From Tenodera sinensis (taxonomy: Eukaryota; Arthropoda; Insecta; Mantodea; Mantidae): DNA of 64,000 nt. Shown piece after piece: positions 10,730 through 23,690 of the stretch. A program made the translations under genes and the position numbers. The stretch lies in the NCBI GenBank assembly GCA_030765045.1, contig CM060969.1:53363216-53427215 (forward strand). The letters are read 5' to 3'. Numbering within the stretch: the first letter of the stretch is position 1; each line of letters starts with the position of its first letter. The notes under the pieces are model-generated. The model did not search any database. It worked only from the letters and a program-made list of their open reading frames with translations, and was not told where the DNA came from.

Positions 10730-12365
10730 TTGTTATTTTTTGCAGTGCTGCCATTCAACATATGTAGCATATAGTGACACTTTTTGAACATGGGATATCG
10801 TTTGGTGTCATATATTCACTTACAATGGAATTTGTAGTGAAATTATCTTTTTATTTGCATGAAGTACATATATAATAAAAATTTGCTAGAGTAATTTGTA
10901 GTTGTATAAAAGTAAACGATAGTGAGTTAAATTTTTGTGGAATAACACATCACTTTTGAAATAAGAAAATTTCTTTGAGAATATAAGAATCGTAAGGCAG
11001 CTCATAGGCTAAAGTCAACTAAGACAATATCACAGAACAAAGTTTTATAATATGCTGCATGTTGATAAATATAACATTCCTTTAAATTAAATAACAGTTG
11101 TGAAATCTTCCTGATTCAGCTGACTCCCAATTTTCTGGAGGGGTGGAATTATTCATAGACATTAAAATTCGCAGCAAGTTTAGTGCAAAATCATGGCTCC
11201 CCTTGTTTGCTTTATTTATTCCATACAGCATGAGCAAGAGAGAAGAGCGAAAGGAATATAAACACAAATGCTAACAGAAGAGAAATTGCCAATGTGCCCG
11301 TACAGTATTTTTCAACTTTTTTATGATCGACAGTTTTCAGCTCATGACGGCGCATCAACACAGTTGGAGATCGATAGAACGACAAGCACATAAAATGAAC
11401 TGAAAGAGGCGTTTTTGGAACAAAATGTTGCAAGTGAGCTGGAAAATGAGTATTTGCCATGCAAACGGAACACGTTTTTTATCACAACTGTACCTTTGTC
11501 TGCTTATTAATATCTGCAATATAAAAGGCGGTGCCTCAGTCTACATGAAAATGTCATTTCTTTGTCAACATCCCTTGCTTGTTCTCAGCGGGAAAGATGA
11601 TACTAAAACGATATTAAATTTCGTAGTATCATCTTTATTAATAAGTCCAGTTGACTAATATTAAACTTGAAGCTCATTCTTGAAATTCTGTATAAACTGC
11701 GATTCATAAAGGAGATTATTTCAAAGGAATTTTATAGCCCTTTTGACATGCACAACACGTGTGCAGAATGTACTTAAAAAGAAAAAATCTGGCGTCTTAC
11801 ATCAGTAATACACAGTTGACCTTTGGATCATGATTTATCTAAAACAACTACAACAGAGGAGTTCTTGGGAATTTTGTATGTTGGATTAAGAACACTGTGC
11901 TACAAAGATTCTATATCTAGGATTAAAATATGTAATTATAGAACATCCATATTGCTGAATTCAATTCTGAAATCAGAACTTTGCTATCTGGGGTTGTTTT
12001 CCTGTTGTGGAATCTTTATTTGCGGAAAGTATGACAAATTTATAAAAATAATTTATGCAATCCTAAACATTAACTTTAGTATTTATGATTCTTTTCAATA
12101 CATTGGTGTGCCTGTTCAGATACTGTGGCAAGTTAACCTCAAAATCACAGTGAGAACACATGATTTCTACCAATATAAAATTTATTTATTTGGATTCCTT
12201 AGAGAGCGAAAATTCACACCGGATAGCTGCTCTTATATAAGGGAACAATAAAGGTTCAGCTTACTAATGAATATGTTACAGACAATAATTAAATTGTATT
12301 ATAAATTAATAATATAAAGATAGTTATAGTTATAGAGAGAGTTACGAGATATTACGATAGCAACT
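10730..12365. other. 1.6 kb with no recognised gene
   Basis: Several open frames, the longest 142 codons at 11823-12251 on the plus strand, with no motif I recognise. It is rich in Ile, Tyr, Cys and Phe, as AT-rich chance frames are. The codons give no support for a real gene. Confidence 0.45.
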
Positions 12366-13127
12366 ATGCGCAAAGCAATTAGTTAAAATGAGCATAAGTG
12401 GAAGATGAATGGGGACTTCAAAGTAATTAAATTGTTATTGGGGACGCAGTAAGGTTAAAGAAAATACGGGTATCTCCTTTGCGAGTGGGATAGTCGAGAT
12501 AGAAGATATCATTACGTAAATAAGAAATAGCTAGAAGAAATTGGAAAGTTTGTAAAAAATTTTGCAGTGGAAAAATCTAGTTGCTCGTGAGGATATAGTT
12601 CTTTCACCCCTCCACCAAAAATCGGCCTAGTTAAACAATTTGTAAAGGCCATGGATTCAACAGTCAGAGGATTAACATATCTTACTAATAAATTCCCTCG
12701 TCTATCAGTTGCTGAAATTAAAGAAGGCATATTTGTGGGTTCTGAGGTTCGACAACTGAAACAAGACCGAAGTTATGAACCATACATTACAGACAAAGAA
12801 AGACTAGCCTGGACATGTTTCAATAAAGTAACATAAAATTTACTTGGAAGTAGAAGAGATCATAAAAATAACGAGTTTGTGAAAGAAATTATCCAAGTTT
12901 ATAACAATTTAGGACGCAATATATCCTAAAAAGTGCACATTATGGACTCGCATCTCGACTTCTTTTCAGAGAGTTGCGATGTATCTATTGAGCGTGCAGA
13001 AATATTTCATAATGGTATAACTGCCATGGAGAAACGATATGAAGGTAAACGGATGCCCACAATGTTAGCCGATTATTGCTGGAATATAATTTGGAACAAG
13101 GATGCTCAATACAAAAGGAAGAAATAA
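12366..13127 (+). pseudogene. Decayed arthropod repeat ORF (C-terminal region of a multi-copy, probably transposon-borne protein)
   Basis: One reading frame stays aligned for about 760 bp and is broken only by in-frame stops. In order it shows MNGDFKVIKLLLGTQ, KYGYLLCEWDSR, PPPKIGLVKQFVKAMD, FPRLSVAEIKEGIFVGSEVR, ERLAWTCFNKV, NNLGRNIS, KVHIMDSHLDFFSE, ITAMEKRYEGKRMP and MLADYCWNI. I recognise these as the core of a large protein found in many near-identical copies in insects and other invertebrates. The GDFK...CxWDSR block, the GIFVG motif and the SHLDFF...MEKRYxG...ADYCW tail are its hallmarks. I infer transposon origin from copy number and cannot name the superfamily. Stops include TAA after LLLGTQ, near 12834 and near 12929. 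The reading frame itself is largely intact, so decay is mostly by substitution. Confidence 0.8.
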
Positions 13128-13261
13128 CACATGAAATTTTCTAGTGACAAACTTCTGTTCATATTTTCCGTATTTTAATAACATTACTGTGAGGGCGCCC
13201 TTAATTGAATTTCTGTCAGTGCGTCTACGACTGTAAATTAAAACCATGTATGTATAGTGAT

Positions 13262-13531
13262 ATCACGGGGTGCACTCAGCCTCACTAGGTCTCGGGGGGA
13301 CCAAGTAGCGGCTCCAGGTCGCTAAGGCCGCATAACTGGCCGGGAGGGGTCGGGGTGTTGACCACATCCCACCCTCCAGTGCTGCACCCCACCAATGACG
13401 CCTGTAGTGGGCGGAGGTGGGGGACGCAGAGCCTGGGCGGCAAGACTTGGACAAATAAGGCTTTGGTCCGAGGCATTTGGGCATTTACCATAAAAGAAAC
13501 CGAGGCTAGACTAAAATACCCGTAGTGCTAC

Positions 13532-13532
<1 letters not shown>
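13262..13532. mobile_element. GC-rich SINE-like element ending in (GAT)n
   Basis: An abrupt GC-rich island (GGTCTCGGGGGGACCAAG, GGGAGGGGTCGGGGTGTTG, GTGGGCGGAGGTGGGGGACG) in AT-rich DNA, running directly into a (GAT)n tract. The abrupt composition change and simple-repeat tail fit a short retroposon. No clear pol III boxes or target duplication were found. The open minus-strand frames here have no known motif. Confidence 0.5.

Positions 13533-13608
<76 letters not shown>
13533..13608. repeat. (GAT)n microsatellite
   Basis: About 25 uninterrupted GAT units at the end of the GC-rich element. Confidence 0.95.
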
Positions 13609-13609
13609 C

Positions 13610-14260
13610 AGAAGTTATAAATGAAAGTTAATCTCTCCAAGTAAATGTTAGAACGCTTCCTTAGCATTTGATTTACACTTCAGGACAAAAGATTTGAGCA
13701 AGGAAGTAATTTAGTGCAGTATGTTTGCTAGCATTATTAAATGGCGGTATGCAGTAGCTAACCCCTTGCAGATCCCGACTCGCACGCCGCATTAGTAAGA
13801 TAACAACAAGAGAGGCGTTATCTAGCAGCGGTATTACCTTGTCCAGAGTTTTAATAAGGAACGTGATTTATTTGCCGTAGCAGATTCCGCACTTAGTGCC
13901 TGTTATCCCGCGTTACAAACAACACCACCAACTAAATATGAGCAATGTTATGAGCACAGAACTGCTAAAATGCCCATAATCCACAAACAAAGCAAGCACG
14001 CTGCATTCAGGCCGCTTTAAGCTCAAGCGACTTTATAGACAAACTGTACTTAAATTCACAAAGCATAGAAATGATTTCAAAGATGAGAGTTCCTTGGAAT
14101 GAAAAATAATTTCATGTGGACAAAAGAAACACAAATATTTTCATTTTCAATATAACTATATCGGAAGGATTTTAATTATTCGTATATAAGTTTGGCTACA
14201 GATTACTGGAGCCTTGAAATATTTCATCTCTAGGAGCTATATGAAATAGAGGCTATTTTT
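13610..14260. other. No gene recognised
   Basis: Ordinary AT-rich DNA, no motifs seen. Confidence 0.5.
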
Positions 14261-14812
14261 ACTTTCTATACTACGTATAGTAACCAGAGGAAGTATTACA
14301 CTCGGCCCAAATTTTCGATATCGAGAATTTAAAACAAAAAATAATTTTAGAAAACAGTCCGCCGGCGCGCGTGTCCGTATAGTGAACAGGATAATCTAAA
14401 AATGAAAAATCGGTTACAAACCAAAGATGGTATTTTAGTTTAATATCTTTCAATAACACGACACGAAAATTTTTAAAGAAAATTCCTCCACCCTAAACTA
14501 CCCTTTATATGGAAACATATTCGAAAATGTTTATTTTTGCAAAAACGGCTTTAACGATTTTTATTAAAATGCCATATTCTTAACGTAATTTAACAGCAAA
14601 TGAAATGTATATTTTGGATTTTCTGGCTATGGTCCATGTAGTCCTGTTTACCCTGAATTACTTTTACATAACTGGTAAACCGTAACAGATACATACTATG
14701 GTGGTCTAATTTTCCCCTTGCACCTACAAGAAAATCAGCAATAAGGTAATTTGTACAAATGTTTATCTCAACTAATATGAAGATAGAGGGATAAGTGTTT
14801 GTAAGAGTAGTG
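14261..14812 (-). mobile_element. Family A repeat with internal deletion
   Basis: Starts with the hairpin end (TACTTTCTATACTACGTATAGTA). The microsatellite is reduced to GCCGGCGCGCGTGTCC. It jumps from GTAACAGATACATACTATGG to TTTTCCCCTTGCACCTACAAG, missing about 250 bp of the family middle. Confidence 0.8.
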
Positions 14813-14871
14813 TTTGTTTCTCTATATCGACACTTAGTTAATGTCCTTATTTAACCAAAAAACATCGCTAA

Positions 14872-14990
14872 AAGGGGAATATGGCTAAACAGAAAGCTTT
14901 GAGCGATAGTCAAATCTTGTAAAGGTGTTTGCTGTATGAAGGCTTTGGAATTCGGTTCTCTTTACACGGCAAAGAGATAAATGAGTTAAT
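14872..14990 (+). mobile_element. Family A fragment, inverted
   Basis: GGGGAATATGGCTAAACAG, GCTTTGAGCGATAGTCAAATCTT and GGAATTCGGTTCTCTTTACACGG match the middle of the family. It lies inverted after the preceding copy and may be the part deleted from it. Confidence 0.7.
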
Positions 14991-16726
14991 AATGACTAAT
15001 TATCCTTCGGTGCCAAATCGGAGTGTAGGGAGGATGGTCCAATTTTTTCAAGCAAGTGATGTTTTCAGATTTTGAGTTTAGGCTGTGTGTGACTGGGCAT
15101 TGTCACTCATTGTTTCCCCGTATACCTCACAGAATTGGGGATGAATGTTTACTAACATAACATTTCTCGTATTCAAAGCACGAATCAGTGATCTAACTAC
15201 ACAGTTGGCGAATCTTTCGATTGTTTTGAGCATTTCGAAACGCTCAAACTATAGTAAAAAGGTGACGATCACTTACAGCTGTGTCTGGGTTCCTAATGAA
15301 CGGAGGAAGAAGTCGCGCATGCTTAAAATCTCGTATGCAGCGCTGCAGGGACAAAATATTTAAATAGTACTTACTTTAAAACCACACTTCGTATTAAAAT
15401 AATTTGAGTCTGCAAAATATTCGAATGATTCGAACATTCACGTGTTTTGAGTAATTTTAAGCTGAGTAATCCAATTTTGATATTAACTGTTTATATATGG
15501 TATAGGGTATATAAAGAATGTAAATATCTAGCGCGCTGCGACCTATCTAGATTTAAGATTCATGTTACTCTGTACGTTTGATCAGAAGCTATGGATCAAA
15601 ATTATATCCCTTGAAGTACACATTAGGTTCAAATTTTAAGACAAGATTTGAGAAACATGCCACAGGAAAACAGTCCACAGAGACGCGCGTAAGTCCCTAA
15701 TAGTTCCTGGCTTCAGGATCTATTGAAACTTCACAGAGACAAGGGCCCCATTTGTCCACAGCGATTATTCTTTCCTTGGAGGAAGCAGCGGCACCATTTG
15801 ACCGCCACCGCCTCACGCCATGAAACCTAGAAGCTAAGCTCGCGTGAAGCATGAGAAGGCTTGAATGTGTGTAATGATGGAAAGGTAACTGTGCTAGATG
15901 AGTAACCACCCCAGCACTCGCCTACCGGCCAGGAACCAAGGTTAGAGTGAGCGCTTGCTAGGAATGGATCCCAGAACCTCCCGGAGCCATCTCGCTCGTG
16001 TGCAGTAAGTGAATAGTGCATTCATATCTACTTCACTTTATATTTGTGTTTCTGGCCTACACTTAAACTCTTAATTGAAACAATGTACATTTTGTTTAGT
16101 AAAACAGTCTAATACCTCTGTTGTTTGGTGAATTGTGTGCTGCTCTCCAAATCCAAAGTTTGGGAATTTCTCTAGCTAGAATTATTTCCTAGCTCCTTAG
16201 AATCTGGAATTGTAAATGCGAGTGTAATTTAATGTTTATCGAATAAATCCAAAATAGCACCAACACAAGGGTAATATCAACTCTGAAGCTAACACAAGTA
16301 TAAACGATTGAACACTATTGCTGATTAGCAATTGTTTCACTTGAGATACTGAAAGCTGTATATAAATGGAAGAAACAAAATATTTTGATAAATTGTAATG
16401 TTTATAATTTGTTTCCAGTGTAGTTTTTCTTTCCTATCAGGGCTATTCTGGTTTGTGAAAGCAAAAAGAATTAAAAGAACAGGAAAACAGGTTAATTGTG
16501 GACAGTTATCCAGCATATTCAAAGTTAATGTGAACCGGAACTAAAATTAAGATTTTCCAACAGCTTCCACATCAGACGAATTCATTTATTTTAATATTCA
16601 AGGTCAAATAATGAATCTTATTTACAAACCAAATCTTATATATTGAAGCACTAAGAAACGAACAGTAAAAATAAGTAGTTAGGACCATTGTTTATATCTG
16701 TGAGGCTGTGAAATACACCGAAAACC
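14991..16726. other. 1.7 kb with no recognised gene; GC-rich patch at 15690-16015
   Basis: 15690-16015 is richer in GC than its surroundings and opens two minus-strand frames of 64-70 codons without known motifs. It could be an unrecognised retroposon. The remainder is plain. Confidence 0.4.
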
Positions 16727-16888
16727 CACAAGGACCAGATTCATACACCACACTCTGGCACTCGCAATATCATTCTCAGATGAAATTGATTCATTACTTT
16801 CTTCTCCTGTTGTTTCCTAATAGCCATCTTCAGAACTTCCAGACCCACTAAAATCGATATGTAACTCTTCTCCACTTTCCATTTTCAT
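16727..16888 (-). pseudogene. Possible piggyBac-like transposase N-terminal fragment
   Basis: From an ATG at 16888 the minus strand reads MKMESGEELHIDFSGSGSS, then an acidic Ser/Glu stretch with one stop, ending SENDIASARVWC. A short acidic N-terminus followed by an A-R-x-W segment is the usual start of piggyBac-family proteins. On its own this is weak. The piggyBac-type subterminal repeats 245 bp upstream on the same strand strengthen it. The catalytic DDD domain is absent. Confidence 0.45.
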
Positions 16889-17129
16889 AAAGTCTAAGAA
16901 AGCAACACGAAGGCTACAAGAGCAGATTGTAACAGAGACCTCTAATATGAATAAAACGCGCGGAGAATTATCGCTGAACTGTCGGATTCAGAGACACCTG
17001 TTGGCAGAAACATATATGCATTAAAAATATCGGACCACTGCAAAATCTAGGAAAAGAGTCAAGGGACTACTAAAATCAAGACAGAACGAGTAAATTCAAT
17101 CTTTTGAAACGTATGTCTGTCGCAATTGT

Positions 17130-17216
17130 TAAGCCCGAGTAAACTCGGCATTTTCTTATTTTGTAAAAATTAAAAAATAGGAGTATCCTCGGGCATTTAT
17201 GTTAAGAGTGGAAATT
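17130..17216 (-). mobile_element. piggyBac-type end with subterminal CCCGAG/ACTCGG repeats
   Basis: On the minus strand, TTAA is followed by CATAAATGCCCGAGGATACTCC, then about 30 bp later TGCCGAGTTTACTCGGGC and a further TTAA. GCCCGAG...ACTCGG-type inverted repeats near the ends are a feature I associate with piggyBac-like elements, and TTAA is their target. It is oriented to serve the fragment at 16727-16888. Only one end is visible. Confidence 0.5.
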
Positions 17217-17329
17217 TAAGAATCCATCGTTTTTAAACTGAGGAAAACTTTAGGAAGCATCTAACCAGTTCTAAATTGGAATGTTAACCTAAAGAATTAG
17301 ATAAATACTTTGCTCTGTTTTTCTTCTTC

Positions 17330-17680
17330 TTCTTTACCTGATTATCCTCCCCTTATGCAGGACTTACAAGCCCGTACCTAGGGTCAGACGCCTGTCAGGG
17401 AGCAGAGGAACCTGTAGATCGGACAGAGTGAAGACCTGGAAGAGGGTGGTCAGCCAAGCACCAGGTATGATAGCGAGGAAGAGGATGACATGGTATGCAG
17501 GCAAAATTGATGAAAGAAAATATGATCATGGAGCAATTGGTGGAATGAGTAGCGGGAGAAAACCCGCCCAGATGCCGCTTCGTCCACTACGAATACCACA
17601 TGCGGGTCCCTGGGAGCGAACCCGGGTCGCCTAGGTGGTAGGCGAAGAGGCTAACTGCTCGGCTACGGCGCCGCGTCAAA
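17330..17680 (-). mobile_element. tRNA-derived SINE-like element
   Basis: On the minus strand the element starts GGCGCCGTAGCCGAGCAGTTAG, an A-box-like sequence, followed about 35 bp later by the B-box-like GGGTTCGCTCCC. This is the spacing of an internal pol III promoter. A GC-rich non-coding body follows (GCATGTGGTATTCGTAGTGG, GGGCGGGTTTTCTCCCGC) to about 17345. The tRNA-like head looks closest to a Leu/Ser-type D arm, which is uncertain. No target duplication was identified. Confidence 0.65.
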
Positions 17681-17689
17681 TACTTTGCT

Positions 17690-18340
17690 GTCCTATTTGA
17701 AAACCATTTTATAAAATTATTCTGCAATAACTTAAAATTAGTTGTTTTAAATGTCAACCAAATGCATAACTAAAACAGTTTTAATTAATAGGCAATTTAT
17801 TTCAACCTGAAACACAATCTTGCTCCTCTGTTCTATGGACAAGCATTACCTCACCGGCAGTACAATGGTCTTTCATTCCAAACTGAGACAGCAAATACAT
17901 CCCTAATGGTTATACCAACCAACACAGACAGTTCTGAAAGCGACTGCATATGCTGTGATCTGCTTCTTGTCTAACCCGGTTCTGTGTTTTGGGATAACCT
18001 CCACGAAGTGGACCAACACTATCCCAGCCGGAGGCTTAAGGGAAACACCAAAATAACAATAAATCTTGGCTGGTTTCCCCACCCTGAGTTATGAGCAATT
18101 GCGGATTGGTTGCTGGAGAGCTACTTTAATACATAAACTATGAATATGGCTACACAGAGTATGCATTACTTATTTTCATCCGGGTATATAGTCTTAGATC
18201 GGGTCGGCGCATGCGTGTGTCAGACAACAATGAATAACCCACTGAAAGAGTTTAGTAGGCAACAGTGTTGCAGTTAATATATAGTGCTTCATTTAAAAAC
18301 TTATAAATATCAATTCGTATACTAAAGTATTATATATATA
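17690..18340. other. No gene recognised
   Basis: Plain AT-rich DNA. ATATATATA at 18330-18341 adjoins the next family A copy. Confidence 0.5.
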
Positions 18341-18341
18341 A

Positions 18342-18600
18342 AAATCTGATGTGTTACACTCACATGACTTTCTCTGCTCTTGTACCAACCATTGTTACAA
18401 ACTCTTATTCTTCTATCTTCTTCGTGTTGAGATAAACATTTGCAGAAATTATCTTATTGCTTATTTCCTTGTAGGTACAAGAGAAATATGGGAATACAGT
18501 GGACTTTGAGCGATAGTCAAATCTTTTGAAGCTTTCAAATTTCCGTTCTTTTGCACGGTTAAAGTATAAAAGATGAATAGCGGTGTTTCCTTTGACAGAA
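18342..18600 (+). mobile_element. Family A fragment, 5' end
   Basis: AAAATCTGATGTGTTACACTCACATGACTTTCTCTGCTC is the family start; the copy breaks off after AGAAGTTTAAGTTCTCC. Clear example of the terminus. Confidence 0.85.
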
Positions 18601-18779
18601 GTTTAAGTTCTCCAAAACAAGGTAATACCAACCCAAAATATTAAAAACCACTGGCAATTGAATGAACATCATTGCTATCAAACATGCATTACAACAATTT
18701 CCGATCTGACCTTGGGTGTTAAAGGCGGCATCTAAACAAACTATAAAAAATGAACTAAACCGAAAAATAAGCTTTTGCT

Positions 18780-18990
18780 TTGCAGAGGAGTGATAAATGA
18801 AGCTTATGTGAATACAACACGTCACATTTGTACTAGCTCCACTATGTACGTACTTTCAGATAGTAGAGGAAGTATTGTATTCCATCCAGAAAGTCTGTGT
18901 TGAGATTTCAAATACTTGCTTTGGAGCCCCCAGGACCACTTCCCCCAAAAAACTATTAGTTCTAGAGAAATGTTCGTGTGTATGTCTTTC

Positions 18991-19056
<66 letters not shown>

Positions 19057-19256
19057 CAACATAACTGAAATAAACATTATGATAAATACCAAAATTGGTA
19101 TTTATGCTGAGGATCTTACAAAGATGCGAAGCAAAGATTTAAAAAAAAATCACTTAACTGAAACTAGCTTTACAATGGAATATCTTTCGAAGTTTCTGCT
19201 TTTGATTTCCTTAAAAATGGTTCTAACGATTTTGTCTAAGATACCATAACTTTAAT
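18780..19256 (-). mobile_element. Family A fragment, opposite orientation
   Basis: GTGAATACAACACGTCACATTTGTACTAGCTCC is the joined 5' and hairpin termini. It then runs through the GT tract and on to GGTTCTAACGATTTTGTCTAAGATACCATA. Confidence 0.75.
18994..19054. repeat. (GT)n microsatellite
   Basis: Uninterrupted GT run at the internal microsatellite position of family A. Confidence 0.95.
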
Positions 19257-19950
<694 letters not shown>

Positions 19951-20120
19951 AATATTAATAATAATAATGGTGATGATGATGATGATGATGATAATAATAA
20001 TAATAACAATAACAATAACAATAACAATAACAATAACAATAACAATAACAATAATAATAGTAATAGTAATAATAGTAATAATAGTAATGATAATTATAAT
20101 GATAATGCAATGGAGACAAC
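19951..20120. repeat. Compound (AAT)(GAT)(AAC)(AGT) microsatellite
   Basis: AATAATAATGG, GATGATGAT, AATAAT, then about 11 AACAAT units and AGTAAT units. The variants form blocks, as expected from repeat slippage after point mutation. Confidence 0.9.
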
Positions 20121-20392
20121 AATATAAGCTCCCTAAACAGCTACAGGACGACATTGTCCTAACGACAATAAAATACTCTGTGGCAATATGCCAAAATCAT
20201 TTGTATGGAAACCATAACATTTAAATTTGAAAGTACTAAAATATAAAATAATCATTTAACTGCGCCATATACTAACAAAAACTTTTTTTGTTGTTGTTGT
20301 TTTTTTATTAACCTTTTTATGTATTCATTTCAAACACATGAAAGCTAGTCTGTGTCACATGGCAAACCTTTATATAAGGTCAGATTTAATAA
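20121..20392. other. No gene recognised
   Basis: Short plain stretch between two AAT tracts. Confidence 0.5.
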
Positions 20393-20615
<223 letters not shown>

Positions 20616-20619
20616 TTCA

Positions 20620-21540
20620 GTACTATCCATATCAATCAATAATCACAAATGACTTTAAGTTCAAATATGCAGGCATTATGTTTTCACGCTATTGCAAAGG
20701 TTCACTATGATTGTCCCACTGCTTTCAGAGAAAAAGTTACATAATACATAGAAAATATAGTTTTGTGGAAACTCAACTGAATGTCATTTAAAGGGCACTC
20801 TGTCATATTATACGGCCATTTAAGGCAATAAATAATATCCTAAAATGTCCACATAAGTTTCTGTTCATTACAATTACAGACTTATTTATTAAAACATTAG
20901 TTTTCTGATACGTTAGCTGCCGATCTTCTCTTATGATGCATGAGAAGTAATCTGTGTCTTCAGGTTTCCGGGAATAACAAAAGCATACTACATAAAAATG
21001 TGGACCTCTTTTAGTTGATTAGCAACAATATATGCTTCAAAGGTAATTTATACTCCTGCCTCTCTCTGAGCCCAAAAAAATTACTAAATTTACTCTATTC
21101 ATTGCAATATTATCACTTGGAGGTTTAACTCCTTTCTTAGGATTTTTCCCTTGGTTCGAAATAACTTTTTTGTGGTATCAGACATTTCCTCTTCTTATTG
21201 GTTAGACAATTTGCTAACGTGATGCCTCTATGAACTTGTTTCCTGTAATATCCTGGAATGTCAAAGTAAGCATTGGTCTACTTGCTTTAAAATATCTGAC
21301 TGTTGCCTCTGTTTCTTGTATGTTGCACACCAAGTTGTGTAATGTACACAAACGTCTCTGGCAAGGGTTATTGCGGAGAAAAATATGTAAGCTTAGGCAA
21401 GAATTTGTGGAAGCTACATGGAAATAAATGACAGTAAGTAGAGGAAACCTCGGGAATGCGACACATCAGTGTTTAATACGAGTAATACGGTTACATTAAA
21501 TGTTTTCAACTCTTCCATTTATATTTACCTGTAACTGTAG
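20620..21540. other. No gene recognised
   Basis: Open frame 21230-21427 (65 codons) has no known motif; otherwise plain. Confidence 0.5.
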
Positions 21541-21544
21541 CCTT

Positions 21545-21790
21545 TGGTACCTGCAGGACTCGCTATCCGTACTTCGAGAACAGCAGTTACCGTGCGCATA
21601 AGTCCTCTCAAGGCAGAATCACCATCGGCCATTGCCGGCACTTCAACCCTGGACAGAATAAAGATAGATAGGAATTGGGGGGACGGCAAATTCGGGGGAT
21701 TTTAGTACCCATCCCAGCATTCTCCTGACGACCCGGGGAAACCCTCATGAGTCAGAAAGTTCGGCCACGGGAAGTGAACCCAGGCTGCCG
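21545..21790 (-). mobile_element. GC-rich SINE-like element
   Basis: An abrupt GC-rich block (GGGGGGACGGCAAATTCGGGGG, CGACCCGGGGAAACCCTCATGAG, CCACGGGAAGTGAACCCAGG). On the minus strand GGGTTCACTTCCCGTGG is B-box-like near its start. This fits a tRNA-derived SINE on the minus strand. An A box and target duplication were not confirmed. Confidence 0.55.
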
Positions 21791-22059
21791 AATAAAAGAT
21801 ACCTATATTAGGTGCTCAAGAAAGTATGAGCTAAGTGTGTAGGTTATAGATGCAGCCTTTGTGAGACCATACCAAAGTCCGATGTGGACACTGAATCCAC
21901 GTCTGTATTCTTTAAGAATCGGAAGCAGATACTTCCTTTCAAAGGAACGGTAAACAAGACTAAGAAAAGTACCAGAAATCCTTATTCAGCTGTTCTCTGC
22001 TTCATTAAAATTGCTGAAGCTTTATGCAAAACAAAGTGAAAATATTGAGTCTCTTAGAA

Positions 22060-22235
22060 TTCCTTGGTGGTAATTAAAACTCCTAAAGAAGCTTTGCTTC
22101 GTCAGTGCTGGCCGAAAGCCTCTAGCTGTTGCAACTTTCCCTCTTTCTGAGCAGAAACCAATATTTGCGAATGATGGTGCTATAATCACTGCCCAAGGTG
22201 GTTACAGAAATTCCAAATGGCCAAACCTAAATTGT
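22060..22235 (+). repeat. Dispersed repeat E, copy 1
   Basis: GTAATTAAAAC, GCTTTGCTTCGTCAGTG, GCCGAAAGCCT, TAGCTGTTGCAACTTTC and TTTCTGAGCAGAAA recur in the same order and orientation at 24515-24700. Non-coding, class unknown. The second copy has a GGAAGTGTTTTCTTTGC segment absent here. Confidence 0.75.
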
Positions 22236-22249
22236 AAAAAGTGCTAAAG

Positions 22250-22680
22250 GGTGATATTTGTAGTTTTTGTAGCCAGAAAATTCAGAATATACATTTCATT
22301 TGCCATCAAAATATCTCAAATATGTGGCATTTTAATCAAAATCGTTAGAGTTGTCTTCAAGAAAATCACAATTTTCGAGAAATTGCCTATGTAAAGGATA
22401 GCTTAGGTTGGGGCAATTTTCTTCAAAATCTTCGTGTCGCATCCTTAAATACCAACTTGTTTTTAACCGACTTTTCGTTTTTGAGTTATGCTGTCCACAC
22501 AGACTGACACACAGACTCACACAGACTCACACACAGACGGACCTTTTTCTAAAAATGCTTTGTTTGGATTCAGGGGTCTCAAAACATATATTTCCGGTGA
22601 AATCTCGACATCGAATTTTGGATGGAATACAATACTTACTTCTACTTACCAGTAGAGAAACTAATAATAAGTAGACTAGA
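22250..22680 (+). mobile_element. Family A fragment, 3' half
   Basis: CCAGAAAATTCAGAATATACATTTCATTTGCC onward to CAATACTTACTTCTACTTACCAGTAGAGAAAC. The CA tract is a short CACACAGACTCACACAGAC segment. Confidence 0.85.
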
Positions 22681-22689
22681 GAACACCAA

Positions 22690-23690
22690 CTTTTTTCGTT
22701 TTATGCGGCATGATATCTACAATAAAAACGTTCCAGCTGACTAGGAAAATCATGTAATATCTTGTTACAAAGAGGTAAACGATGTTGACACAGACATAAT
22801 TCCTCAACTGATACCTGTCACGAAACGACTGGAAGTGACCTGTGGACCCCCGAAATCAAGTAAGGAAAGCAGTGTGTTGCATAAGTACACGGCGAAAGCT
22901 TCACAAATTATATGGATTCATGAATCCGCTTTCACCCACCTTGCTCTACAGTAAATAGGAAAACTTTTGCTTGTATTTTAGGCAACATTTTGCTCTACAA
23001 AATGGTAGCAGTATTAAATATATCAACTTTTAATTTATAAGCCATGTAATTTCTTTAATAATAAAGCCATGCAAGTTATTATTGTTTTCCTGGATTGCAA
23101 GTGCTCCGTTCTTGGTTTTAGTATGTACGTAATTATAGTGTTTATAAAATCACAAAGCAGAAACTGCATTGAAGAAGAGCAAATTTGTGGGAAACAGTTA
23201 TACCATAATTATAGAACTAAAATTATGTTTATAAGATGCTTGGTTAATTTGTAAAAATGATTACTAATAAATTTTCCAATAAAAATTCATCATGTAAAAA
23301 AATTGTATCGCTCTTAATAAAAATATGTTAGGTTATAATTCTAGCTCAATGAACTTATAAGGTATGTATCTATATCCCATAAAATTTTCACCATGATATC
23401 CTAGTTTCTAAGAAAAAGTGACGTGATAGTAAATGTAGATGTAGGTAAAGTTATTCGGAAATTGCAATGTTTTTGTTTTCTATCTTTTCATTAAAATAGT
23501 TCACAGTGTGGGGATTGTATTTCTGAAGTTCCACGCTTCTATCATTATGCTAAGTATCAACAAATAATATAACTACCAATGAATGTTACTGTACCACGTC
23601 CCCTTTTTACTCACTGTTTAAAATAATCTACCATTTTTTGTATTTCTTGCTGTTTAGAGTGTGTTTCCCAAGTATTGTTTGCAAGCTTTT
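22690..23690. other. No gene recognised
   Basis: Plain AT-rich DNA; short open frames only. Confidence 0.5.

Noticed and set aside
11823..12251. 142-codon open frame as a gene
   Set aside because: No motif, AT-driven amino-acid composition, no neighbouring signal; treated as chance.
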